Source of the DNA: Nitrospira japonica
Lineage (GTDB): Bacteria; Nitrospirota; Nitrospiria; Nitrospirales; Nitrospiraceae
DNA: 64,000 bases
Reading direction: 5' to 3'
Assembly (NCBI RefSeq): GCF_900169565.1
Contig: NZ_LT828648.1
Location: forward strand, 994,876 to 1,058,875
This document shows, one piece after another, positions 50,857 to 59,212 of the stretch (the stretch's first letter is position 1; the number at the start of each line of letters is the position of its first letter). The notes below the pieces were generated by a model, which was not told the origin of the DNA, ran no database searches, and saw nothing but the letters and a program-made list of their open reading frames with translations. Made by a program: the position numbers and the translations under genes.

Positions 50857-52218
50857 TTACGTCAGTCCGTGCTCGCGCAATTTATTATAAAGGCTTGACC
50901 GGCTGATCTTCAGCAATTTGGCCGCCTTTACGCGATTCCCTGACATAGCGCTCAGTGCCTCTCCGATGCGGAGTCGTTCTGCCTGCCGCGCCGCGGACCG
51001 CAGGTCCTCTGTTTTTGGCCAGGACGGCTTGGCCGCAAGATCCGAACAGATCAGGGCTGGTCCGGCTGTCGTGACCACGGCTCGCTCGATGTAATGCTGC
51101 AGTTCGCGCACATTACCCGGCCACGCCGCTTCGCTGAGCGTCTGCAGCACTTGGGATGAAACCGTTCGCATTGGCTGATGGTGACGTTCGCAAGACGCCG
51201 CGAGAAACCGTTTGACCAGCAAGGGGATGTCCTCGCGGCGGTCGCGCAGGGATGGCAAGAACAAGGGCAGAACCGCGAGGCGATAATACAGGTCTTGGCG
51301 GAAGGCCTTGGCTCCGACGAGTTCGGCGAGGTCCTTGTTCGTGGCCGAGACGACCCGCGCGTGGATCCTGATCCGCTCGGTGCTTCCCACCGGCCGGATC
51401 TCGCTTTCTTGAAGGACGCGGAGCAGTTTGGCCTGGAACGTCGGCGTCGTGTCACCGATCTCGTCGAGAAAGATCGTTCCGTCTTCAGCCGTCTGAAACA
51501 GTCCACGTTTGTCAGAGATTGCGCCCGTGAAGGCTCCGCGGACATGTCCGAACAACTCACTCTCCAGCAGGGTCTCGGGTAAGGATCCGCAATCCACCAC
51601 GACGAAGGGCCGGCTCTTGCGTTCGCTCAACTCATGAATGGTCCGTGCGACTAATTCCTTACCGGTTCCGCTTTCTCCTTGGATGAGCACGGTGGCGGAA
51701 CTGTCCGCTACCAGCCTGATCATGTCGAACAACTCCCGCATCGCGGGGCTGTGCCCGACCAGGCCGCACAGGGTGTCGTGCCGGGTGTTGGAAACGGAGG
51801 GCTGGCGCGAGATCCGGCTCTGCGATTCGTTATGCTTGAACAACACCAGCATGGACGTCGTCTCTCCCAGGCTCGAAGCGAGGGGAAAGGCCCGACGCAT
51901 TCCGCAAGGAGTGTCGTCCTCTTCAGGGAAGCAAACCATGGAGGCATCCGGCGTCTCGATGACCTTGAGGGCGGGGCAGGTCTCGCAGGCTTGGCGTCGA
52001 TGGGCGAAGGCTTGATAGCACTTGGCGTCCGGTTGCTCGTCTGCGGACGCGGTCGACCAGGCGGCATCATTGGCATACATGACGTTGAAATGGCGGTCCA
52101 TCACCGCCACGCGATCGGTCAAACCTCCGGCCAGCGATCTGATGGCGTCCAGTCGGGCATTCAGAACGGGATCGGCGATGGAAGGATTGTCGACAGAGTC
52201 TTGCTGAGATCCGGCCAT
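50857..52218 (-). CDS. Sigma-54-dependent activator with cysteine-rich PAS domain
   Basis: The 453-residue protein is a bacterial enhancer-binding protein. It has a PAS-like sensor (about 25-130), an AAA+ domain with Walker A GESGTGKE (181-188) and sigma-54 contact loop GAFTGA (228-233), and a Fis-type helix-turn-helix (NRVKAAKLLKISRSSLYNKL). The PAS has five cysteines (C67, C78, C81, C96, C105) in the pattern CYQAF-x7-CETCP, suggesting metal, heme or redox sensing. It has no receiver domain. It lies beside the oxidase control region and follows a receiver gene by 44 bases. I infer that it controls some of the sigma-54 promoters here. Confidence 0.93.
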   Translation of the reverse strand: MAGSQQDSVDNPSIADPVLNARLDAIRSLAGGLTDRVAVMDRHFNVMYANDAAWSTASADEQPDAKCYQAFAHRRQACETCPALKVIETPDASMVCFPEEDDTPCGMRRAFPLASSLGETTSMLVLFKHNESQSRISRQPSVSNTRHDTLCGLVGHSPAMRELFDMIRLVADSSATVLIQGESGTGKELVARTIHELSERKSRPFVVVDCGSLPETLLESELFGHVRGAFTGAISDKRGLFQTAEDGTIFLDEIGDTTPTFQAKLLRVLQESEIRPVGSTERIRIHARVVSATNKDLAELVGAKAFRQDLYYRLAVLPLFLPSLRDRREDIPLLVKRFLAASCERHHQPMRTVSSQVLQTLSEAAWPGNVRELQHYIERAVVTTAGPALICSDLAAKPSWPKTEDLRSAARQAERLRIGEALSAMSGNRVKAAKLLKISRSSLYNKLREHGLT

Positions 52219-52262
52219 CTCATTCCTTCCTTTTCCTTACTTCCATTTAGTTCCGATCTTGT

Positions 52263-52673
52263 TCAGCCCTGGCTTCTAGGGAGACTCTGAGCATCGAGCA
52301 GTAACTGCTCGATGCAGGCCTTCAGCTCTCCGACCCTGACCGGCTTGTCGAAGTACACGGTCGCTCCTGCCTGAAGCACGGCGGCCTTGACGGCCGGATC
52401 GCCGAAGGCGGTCATCACGACGATGGGGCAGGCGGGTGCCACCGTGCGCAGGCGACTGATGTATTCTGCCCCTCCGGCCGGCATCCGGAGGTCGGTCAGG
52501 ATGAGGTCGGGTACGGATTGCAGGACCGCTTGAAACGCCTCGTCTCCGTCCCGCGCCTCACGAAGTTGATAGCCGGCGCTCCAGAATTCATCGCACAACA
52601 GGCTGCGCATCTCCCGGTCGTCTTCGACGATCAACACGACCTCCGCATGGCGGTGAAGCACGGACTCCTCCAT
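52263..52673 (-). CDS. Stand-alone receiver domain (response regulator)
   Basis: The 136-residue protein is a single CheY-like receiver with acidic pocket VEDD (16-19), phospho-acceptor D61 (LILTDLRMP) and K110 (VYFDKP). No output domain follows, so it acts by protein contact. The frame is open for 165 more codons upstream, but that part overlaps the histidine kinase gene. The sigma-54 promoter at 52712-52727 places the transcript start near 52702 and supports the ATG at 52671-52673. The activator gene follows, so receiver and activator are co-expressed and may work together. Confidence 0.85.
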   Translation of the reverse strand: MEESVLHRHAEVVLIVEDDREMRSLLCDEFWSAGYQLREARDGDEAFQAVLQSVPDLILTDLRMPAGGAEYISRLRTVAPACPIVVMTAFGDPAVKAAVLQAGATVYFDKPVRVGELKACIEQLLLDAQSLPRSQG

Positions 52674-52711
52674 TGTCAGGCCGTTCAGGATGCAGTCTGT
52701 AGGCCTTAACG

Positions 52712-52727
52712 AGCAAGGCACGTGCCT
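52712..52727 (-). promoter_or_regulatory. Sigma-54 promoter of the receiver/activator pair
   Basis: The minus strand reads AGGCACGTGCCTTGCT, with GG at 52726-52725 and GC at 52714-52713. It differs from the consensus TGGCACG-N4-TTGCT at one base only. The predicted leader is about 29 bases. It implies that an activator gene is itself under sigma-54 control. Confidence 0.7.
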
Positions 52728-52821
52728 GCTACGAGAGAGCTGAAGAAGTTCGGAATTTCTCGGCGCGGTGTCGCCGAATACAAGAAGACTGACGAGAAAG
52801 ACGACAGACAGCCATCCGATG

Positions 52822-52840
52822 CTGTCGCGAGATGCCCCAC
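52822..52840. promoter_or_regulatory. Activator half-site upstream of the receiver/activator pair
   Basis: On the minus strand it reads GTGGGGC-ATCTC-GCGACAG. The promoter-proximal half is identical to that of the dyads at 7713, 10038 and 34540. It lies about 96 bp upstream of the -24 element. Confidence 0.4.
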
Positions 52841-52866
52841 TGGCGGACCCGTTCCGGTGCTCCGAA

Positions 52867-54444
52867 CTATGCCGGAGACAAGGCGTTGCCGCCGTCCGAG
52901 GCTTTCGGCAGGAGGATTGTAAACGTGGTGCCCTTACCGGGCTCGCTCTGTACCGTGATGGATCCCTGATGCTCATCGACGATGCCCTTGACGACCGTGA
53001 GACCGAGCCCGGTGCCTTTTCCGAACTCCTTCGTCGTAAAGAAGGGTTCGAATATCCGTCCGACAATCTCTGTCGGGATGCCTTGGCCCGTATCAGAGAC
53101 GGACAAGGCCACATGGCCAGTGCGAGGCTCAAGCCCGATCCGCAAGGTGCCCTGTTCCGGCATGGCATGAAGTGCGTTCATGATGAGATTGATCAGCACC
53201 TGGCTGATCTGGTCGGCATCGGCCCACACGGCGGGGCAGAGCGGGGCAAGATTCAACTCGAGGCTGGTGTGGGTTTTCGCCAGTCGTTCATGAAACATCT
53301 CGACCGTGTTTTCCACGACAGGCTTCAGATCGAGGGGGCCGCGCATGGGTGGTTTCCGTCTGGTAAAGGCCAGAAGTTGGTTCATGACTCTCGTGATCCG
53401 TTCGACCTGAACGATGATCGTCTGGAGGCCTTTCCTGACCGGCTCTTCCCGGACGCGATCCAGTAAATATTCCGCGCGTCCGAGAATGACGTTCATCGGT
53501 GTGCCGATCTCGTGCGCCATGCCGGAGGCAACGGTGCCGAGTTCGGCAATGCGCTCGGTCCGGCGGAGCTGCTCTTCCATGCGTCGCCGCTCGGTGAGAT
53601 CGCGGAGAATGACCGTGTAGAATCGCTTGCCCTCGACCGCGACTTGCGAGATCGAGGCTTCGACCGGAAACTCCTCCCCGCCGGCCTTGAGGCCCGTGAC
53701 CGTTCCGAGCGCGCCCATCTTACGGGCTGTCACGCCGGATCCTCCGAAGATCTCCACATGGCGCCGGTGTGCCTCCCTGAAGCGGGCGGGAATGAAGCGA
53801 TCGAGCGGTTGCCCGAGGGCGTCCGCCCTCGAACACCCGAACATCCGCTCGGCCGCGTGATTGAACATGACGATGCACTGGCCGTCGTCCAGCGTCAGGA
53901 TGGCGTCCATCGCGGCTTGAATGATCCCCTCCAGCCGGAGTTGCGTGATCAGGTAGCGTTCCTCCGCTTGCCGCCGGCCGGCGAGCGCGCCCATCACGGC
54001 CGTCTCCGCATAGGCCCGTGCTTCTTGCGCGGCCGTCAGAAGCCCTTGGGTGTCTGCCCGTTCGGCCTTCATCGCCTCCAGAACCTTGTGATGTCCGATC
54101 TCCGCCGTCTCAAGAGAAGATGTCGCGCGCTTGTGCCGGTCCAAGAGCCAGGCGATCAACCAGAGCACGCCCGTGCCCAGGGTCCGGTTCACCAATGCAT
54201 AGGGAGGTGCGTCGGCAGGATTGAATGCCAGATCCGCCCAGAGCAACGCAGTGGCGGCTGTGCAGACCACGACCGGGGCGCGTTCGCGGTCCGAGAAAAA
54301 CGTCAGGAGGAGCGGGATGACGTAGAGTACGGAGACGGCGATGCCCGAAGGAGCCAAGCCATCGGCAAGAAAAATGCCCAGGGTCAGGACAAGGGGCATG
54401 GTCAGGGGGATGGGACGGGACAACGCACTGCCGACGTCGTTCAT
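52867..54444 (-). CDS. Membrane histidine kinase with PAS domain (NtrB type)
   Basis: The 525-residue kinase has an N-terminal membrane domain of about three or four helices (15-115), a short coiled coil, a PAS domain (about 170-295), the HisKA box MAHEIGTPMNVILGRAEYLL with the phospho-histidine, and an HATPase domain ending DTGQGIPTEIVGRIFEPFFTTKE. It lies 32 bases after the NtrC-type regulator gene and is its probable partner. The stand-alone receiver downstream could also take phosphate from it. The sequence resembles kinases of ZraS/AtoS type. Confidence 0.92.
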   Translation of the reverse strand: MNDVGSALSRPIPLTMPLVLTLGIFLADGLAPSGIAVSVLYVIPLLLTFFSDRERAPVVVCTAATALLWADLAFNPADAPPYALVNRTLGTGVLWLIAWLLDRHKRATSSLETAEIGHHKVLEAMKAERADTQGLLTAAQEARAYAETAVMGALAGRRQAEERYLITQLRLEGIIQAAMDAILTLDDGQCIVMFNHAAERMFGCSRADALGQPLDRFIPARFREAHRRHVEIFGGSGVTARKMGALGTVTGLKAGGEEFPVEASISQVAVEGKRFYTVILRDLTERRRMEEQLRRTERIAELGTVASGMAHEIGTPMNVILGRAEYLLDRVREEPVRKGLQTIIVQVERITRVMNQLLAFTRRKPPMRGPLDLKPVVENTVEMFHERLAKTHTSLELNLAPLCPAVWADADQISQVLINLIMNALHAMPEQGTLRIGLEPRTGHVALSVSDTGQGIPTEIVGRIFEPFFTTKEFGKGTGLGLTVVKGIVDEHQGSITVQSEPGKGTTFTILLPKASDGGNALSPA

Positions 54445-54476
54445 ACGGTCCGATTCGGCCTGGACTGGCCTGGAGT

Positions 54477-55856
54477 TTAATCCTCCGCCTGGGCCGTCCC
54501 TTCGATCTCGTCGAGTTTGCGATAGAGGGTTTTTCGATCAATCCCCAATAGGTGGGCGGCCCGATACTTGTTGCCTCCCGTTTTTTCGAGGATCTTCCGA
54601 ATATATTCCTTTTCGACTTCATGCAGCGGCAAGGTTTTTTCGGCTGCTTCGTCGAGGATGCGGCGATCACCCCGTGAGCCTTGGACCGGAGCCGGCAGGT
54701 CCTCCGGCAGGATCTTCTCGCCGCGGCTCAACGTCACCGCCCGCTCGATCACGTTCTCCAGTTCTCGCACGTTGCCGGGCCAGTCGTAATCGATCAACAT
54801 GGCCAAGGCCGATTCACCCACCGCCTTGACGCCATTGCCGCGCGCGTGACCGCACTTGCGCAGAAAGGCCTCGATCAGCAGCGGAATATCTTCCCGGCGC
54901 TCTCGAAGCGAAGGCAGTTTCAATTCGATGACGTTCAGCCGATAGTACAGGTCATCGCGGAACCGCCTGGCTTTGACTTCTTCCGCCAGGTTCAGATTGG
55001 TCGCCACGATCACGCGTACGTCGACGGCGACCGATTTCGTGGCGCCGACTCGCCGGATGTCCTTTTCCTGGATGGCGCGCAATAGCTTGGCTTGCAGTAT
55101 CAGCGGGAGCTCGCTGATTTCGTCCAGGAACAACGTGCCCTTCTGCGCCTCCTCGAACAGCCCGCGCTTGTCCGCCTTCGCGTCGGTGAATGCGCCCCGG
55201 ACGTGGCCGAAGAGTTCGCTCTCCAGCAACTGCTCGGGGATCGCGGCGCAGTTGACCGGCACGAACGGCGATGCCTTCCGGTCGCTGTTGTAGTGAATGG
55301 CTTTCGCGACCAGTTCCTTGCCGGTGCCGCTCTCACCGGTGATGAGAATATTGCTCGGACTATCCGCGACCCGTTGGATCAGGTCGAAGAGGGTCTGCAT
55401 CGGTTTGCTCTTCCCCAGGATTTGGTGAAAGCTGTATTCCTTGTGCACTTCCTTCCGGAGCCGGCTGACCTCCCGTCGGAGGGAGGCCTCGCGGATCACC
55501 CGTTCGATCACCCGCAGCAGCTCCTCCTTCTTTACCGGTTTCGTCAGATAGTCGCTCGCCCCGTGTTTCATCGCCTCGACCGCGGTTTCCACCGATCCGA
55601 ATGCCGTCATCAGGACGACCCCGATGTCCGGATAGAGACGCTTGATCGCCGAGAGGAGCTCAAGGCCCTCGACGCCTTTCATGCGGAGATCCGTCAGAAC
55701 CGCGGCATAGTCGGCCTCCTTCAAGCGGACCAGGGCTTCCGCTCCGTTGGCCGCCGTCGTGACTTGATGGCCCCGATCCTTCAACAAGTCGGAGACCGTT
55801 TCGCGCAGGGCCTCGTCGTCGTCCACGACAAGCACCGCTCCCCATTCTTCCGTCAT
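54477..55856 (-). CDS. NtrC-family response regulator with GAFTDA loop
   Basis: The 459-residue regulator has a receiver domain (D56 in VLTDLRMK), an AAA+ domain (Walker A GESGTGKE, 174-181), and a Fis helix-turn-helix (NKYRAAHLLGIDRKTLYRKL). The sigma-54 contact loop reads GAFTDA (221-226) instead of GAFTGA, a known natural variant. It is likely functional, though loop changes can alter sigma-54 contact. The ATG at 55854-55856 follows AAAAGGGATA; an upstream frame start is dropped. It forms a unit with the kinase gene. Its targets are unknown. Confidence 0.92.
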   Translation of the reverse strand: MTEEWGAVLVVDDDEALRETVSDLLKDRGHQVTTAANGAEALVRLKEADYAAVLTDLRMKGVEGLELLSAIKRLYPDIGVVLMTAFGSVETAVEAMKHGASDYLTKPVKKEELLRVIERVIREASLRREVSRLRKEVHKEYSFHQILGKSKPMQTLFDLIQRVADSPSNILITGESGTGKELVAKAIHYNSDRKASPFVPVNCAAIPEQLLESELFGHVRGAFTDAKADKRGLFEEAQKGTLFLDEISELPLILQAKLLRAIQEKDIRRVGATKSVAVDVRVIVATNLNLAEEVKARRFRDDLYYRLNVIELKLPSLRERREDIPLLIEAFLRKCGHARGNGVKAVGESALAMLIDYDWPGNVRELENVIERAVTLSRGEKILPEDLPAPVQGSRGDRRILDEAAEKTLPLHEVEKEYIRKILEKTGGNKYRAAHLLGIDRKTLYRKLDEIEGTAQAED

Positions 55857-56083
55857 GACTATCCCTTTTCGATCGAATTCGATGGGCATGCCGCGCGGGC
55901 ATCCCTCAAGGCGGAAAGGGTAAGTGCTGTTGCCGTCTTTTGCAATAGCCCTCCGCTCCCTGCTTCGAGTGGGGATGCGAGGCGTTTGATTCGAGCAGTC
56001 CCCGGACCGATGCGGGCTCGGCGGGGTGGTTGCCGATGAGTGGTCGAGAGAGCACAGCCGCCGTGAAGTTGCGCGGCGGGCTG

Positions 56084-56914
56084 TTACGAGCCGCGTGACA
56101 GCTCGTGAATCGATCCTGCCCTGCCGGGCGAATGGGAATCTTGAAAGGTTGGGGTGAGGTCCAGGTGATGGGTCAGCAGTTTGAGGACGTCCTGCACCTC
56201 CGTCTGATGATCCAGGTAGAAGCGGGCACGAGAACCGTTTTCCGCCCCGACGCGCACTCCCATCACCAGGCCTTCGTTCAGCGAGAACACCGTTTCGTCC
56301 GTTTCGTCGTCTCCGATGTAGAAGAGACCGTCCCGACGGAGATGGGTCATGAGCGCCGAGGCCGCGGATCCTTTGCCGGACTGGCCGGGGGGCAGAACGT
56401 TGATCGAGTGCTTACCCATGATCAGGGAAGGCGCAGGGGTCAGCCGGTTGAGGATCTGCAGTGCGCGGCGGCAGGCGGCCGCGGGGTCCGGTGCGCATCG
56501 AAAGTGGATGGTGAGCGTGTAACGCTTGTCTTCGATCTCTCCGCCCGCCGCCGCCATCGAGTCGGATTGTTCGTTCGCGAGCTCGCGCCGCCAGTGTTCG
56601 CAGACCTCCTCGGCCAGGCGAAGCGTTGTGGGACTCGACAGGGGACTCTCGATGCCGTGATTGCCGATCAAATGCGGCACTGAGCCGTTCACACGCCGGG
56701 CCAGATCGGCGACCGACCGTCCGGAGATGATCGCACAGGTCGTTCGCTTGGCCAGTTCCGTCAGCCACCCGCCCGTCTCGCGCGGCAGGGTGACACCGTC
56801 CCGGTCGGCCGAGATAGGGGCGAGCGTGCCGTCGAAATCGAACGCATAGAGCAGCGGCCGGCCGGCCAGGGCGCCAAGCGCGCGTCGTCCTTCCTCCGAC
56901 AGTAGATGGATCAT
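56084..56914 (-). CDS. otsB: Trehalose-6-phosphate phosphatase
   Basis: The 276-residue enzyme is a HAD phosphatase with motif I DFDGTL (D25, D27), motif II in CAIISGRS, and the metal motif GDDETDE. It releases trehalose from trehalose-6-phosphate made by OtsA. The frame extends 69 codons upstream inside otsA, but the ATG at 56914 overlaps the otsA stop (ATGA), which shows coupling and fits the normal length. Trehalose protects against osmotic and drying stress. Confidence 0.95.
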   Translation of the reverse strand: MIHLLSEEGRRALGALAGRPLLYAFDFDGTLAPISADRDGVTLPRETGGWLTELAKRTTCAIISGRSVADLARRVNGSVPHLIGNHGIESPLSSPTTLRLAEEVCEHWRRELANEQSDSMAAAGGEIEDKRYTLTIHFRCAPDPAAACRRALQILNRLTPAPSLIMGKHSINVLPPGQSGKGSAASALMTHLRRDGLFYIGDDETDETVFSLNEGLVMGVRVGAENGSRARFYLDHQTEVQDVLKLLTHHLDLTPTFQDSHSPGRAGSIHELSRGS

Positions 56915-59163
56915 GCCTGGCCTCTCGTGCTGATCCGGGTATCGCGCGTGCCTGTCTGCCGATCGACACGGGCGCGCTGCCGCATGCGCGCGGCGTCCAT
57001 CAACATCCGGCCCGCCCAACGATAGACGTTGAACTCCTGCACGATGCCGCGCATGCTGCGCATCCGTGCGCGCTGTTCGACCGGCGGCATCTTCAACGCA
57101 ACGTGCAACGCCGCGGCGCATTGATCGATGTTGTAGGGATTCACCACCAGCGCGTCCGGCAGCTCCGTCGCGGCGCCGGTAAATTGACTCAGGATCAGTA
57201 CGCCTTCCTCGTCGTCCCTGGCCGCCACGAATTCCTTGGCGACGAGATTCATGCCGTCATGCAGGCTGCTGACGATGCAGAAGTCGGCGCCGCGGTAATA
57301 GGTCGTGACTTCCTGCGGGTCATGGTGCTCGATCCGCAGGTGGATGGGACGATAATCTTCATGGCCGAACCGATGATTGATGCGATCGGCCATCGCGACG
57401 ACCTGCTCCGTCAGTTGACGGTACTCGTCGATCTTGGACCGGCTGGGTGCCGCGATCTGCACGAACGAGAAGGAACCGATCCATTCGGGTTCCAGCTCCA
57501 ACAGCCGCTCGATGGCGAGAAAGCGCTCCAGAATGCCTTTGGTGTAATCCAGACGCTCGACCCCGACGCCCACGCGATGGGTGTGGGGCAGGCCGTTGAT
57601 GGCCCTGATGTGAGTTCGGCAGCTGGGCACGGACGGCTGCTCCGGCTGTCCCCGGGTCGGCCAGGCGATTGAGATGGGATACTGCTTGACGGTCGTCAGC
57701 TTGCCGCCATGGGAAATCGTGGAGCTGTCCCAATCGATTCTGGCCTCCAGGGAGCGGTCGACCGTATTGATGAAGTTGCTGCAATGGAAACGGGTATGGA
57801 ACCCTAGAATGCTGCTGCCGAGCAGGCCTTCCAGAATCTCCCGGTGCCAGGGACAGATCGCATAGCGCTCGGGGTTCGGCCAGGGAATATGCCAGAAGGT
57901 GATGATGGTCGCATGAGGCAGGTGATCCCGCACGATTTTCGGCACCAACGCGAGATGATAGTCCTGCACGAGCACGACCGGATTGTCGGTCTTGGCTTCC
58001 TCCAGTACCGCCATGGCAAAGCGCTCGTTGATTTCCTTGTACCGTTCCCAATCCGAGGTGCGGAACACGGGGCGCACGTGGGCGAGGTGGCACAGAGGCC
58101 ACAGGCCTTCGTTGGCGAACCCGTAGTAATACCCGTCTTCTTCTTCGGGCGACAGCCAGATGCGGCGGATTTCGTAGGCCGGATGATCCGGAGGCACCCG
58201 GACGTGGGCGCGGGCGTCGACGACCTCGCGGTCCGCGGTTCCGCTTCCGTGCGCGATCCACACGCCCGAGCAGGCGCGCATTACGGGCTCCAGAGCGGTC
58301 ACGACACCGCTGGCCGGCACCTGAACTTCCACGTGCGGTCCGTTCCACACATGAATGTAGGGCTGGCGGTTCGAGACGATGAGCACCTCGTCGCCGGCCA
58401 GATGATCGTGGAGAATCGCCTTGAGCGTGGCCGGCGTCCAGCTCATCTGGCTTTCGTCGCGCATGCGCTTGTCGGCTTCGAGGTCGTGGATCAGCGCGCG
58501 GAGATCCTGGGCCACCGGCTGCAGTTCCGAATGGTGATTCTGGTTCTTGATGAGAGCGACCAATCCTTCCCCCTGCAACATCGATTGCACGCCCGACACC
58601 CAGCCGCGCCAGCTGAGGTGCGCGACGAGCACCGTCACGAGCGAGATCACGGCGCCGATGATTGCAAAGAGATAGAAGAGGTACCATTTGGTGTCGGTGC
58701 TGCGCCGCTGCACCCAGCTCATATCGTGCACGAGCATCAAGCGGCCCATCTGCCGTCCGCTGGCTTCGATGCCCACGGCCGACACGTGAACTGCGCCGTG
58801 GGGAAGCCGCAGCATGGCGGTTTGTTCCGCCTTGATGGTCCCGGGACCGTCGCAGGGAATCGAATCGGGATACGTCAGGGTCTTATAGGCCAGACGGTTG
58901 TCGCGATCGCAGAAGCCTACGGCGAAGAGCCGCTCGTCCTGGATGATCCGATTGAGATAGTTCAACAACTTTGTTTTTGAGTCAGTGGAAGCCAATAGAT
59001 CGGCCAGCGGAGCCTCGACCATGCGGCCGATGAGCTGGGAACGGATCTCCAAGTCCCGCACAAACCATTTCAAGGTGAGACTGTCCACCAAGGGAATGAC
59101 CGCGTAAGCCAGAGCGGCCAACACGAGAGCGAGGGGAAAAAGAAACCTTAAAGATAGGCGCAT
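56911..59163 (-). CDS. otsA: Membrane-anchored trehalose-6-phosphate synthase with sensor-like N-terminus
   Basis: The 750-residue protein ends in a complete glycosyltransferase 20 (OtsA) domain (about 255-735), with GVERLDYTKGI and the donor-site segment HDGMNLVAKEFVAA. It is fused to an N-terminal module of about 240 residues: a membrane helix (5-27), a periplasmic domain (about 28-160) of the size of sensor domains of chemoreceptors, a second helix (160-183), and a HAMP-like linker. OtsA enzymes normally have about 470 residues and are soluble. The fusion suggests that the enzyme is regulated by an external signal. The gene starts divergent from GH15, 49 bases apart. Confidence 0.9.
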   Translation of the reverse strand: MRLSLRFLFPLALVLAALAYAVIPLVDSLTLKWFVRDLEIRSQLIGRMVEAPLADLLASTDSKTKLLNYLNRIIQDERLFAVGFCDRDNRLAYKTLTYPDSIPCDGPGTIKAEQTAMLRLPHGAVHVSAVGIEASGRQMGRLMLVHDMSWVQRRSTDTKWYLFYLFAIIGAVISLVTVLVAHLSWRGWVSGVQSMLQGEGLVALIKNQNHHSELQPVAQDLRALIHDLEADKRMRDESQMSWTPATLKAILHDHLAGDEVLIVSNRQPYIHVWNGPHVEVQVPASGVVTALEPVMRACSGVWIAHGSGTADREVVDARAHVRVPPDHPAYEIRRIWLSPEEEDGYYYGFANEGLWPLCHLAHVRPVFRTSDWERYKEINERFAMAVLEEAKTDNPVVLVQDYHLALVPKIVRDHLPHATIITFWHIPWPNPERYAICPWHREILEGLLGSSILGFHTRFHCSNFINTVDRSLEARIDWDSSTISHGGKLTTVKQYPISIAWPTRGQPEQPSVPSCRTHIRAINGLPHTHRVGVGVERLDYTKGILERFLAIERLLELEPEWIGSFSFVQIAAPSRSKIDEYRQLTEQVVAMADRINHRFGHEDYRPIHLRIEHHDPQEVTTYYRGADFCIVSSLHDGMNLVAKEFVAARDDEEGVLILSQFTGAATELPDALVVNPYNIDQCAAALHVALKMPPVEQRARMRSMRGIVQEFNVYRWAGRMLMDAARMRQRARVDRQTGTRDTRISTRGQA

Positions 59164-59212
59164 ACGTTCACCTCTCGTTTACTTCGGTCGAGAAATCGCC
59201 TATGGTGGGGGG

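Noticed and set aside
52674-53168. Upstream extension of the receiver gene with a hydrophobic stretch
   Set aside because: It overlaps the histidine kinase end and spans the sigma-54 promoter; the ATG at 52673 gives a normal receiver.
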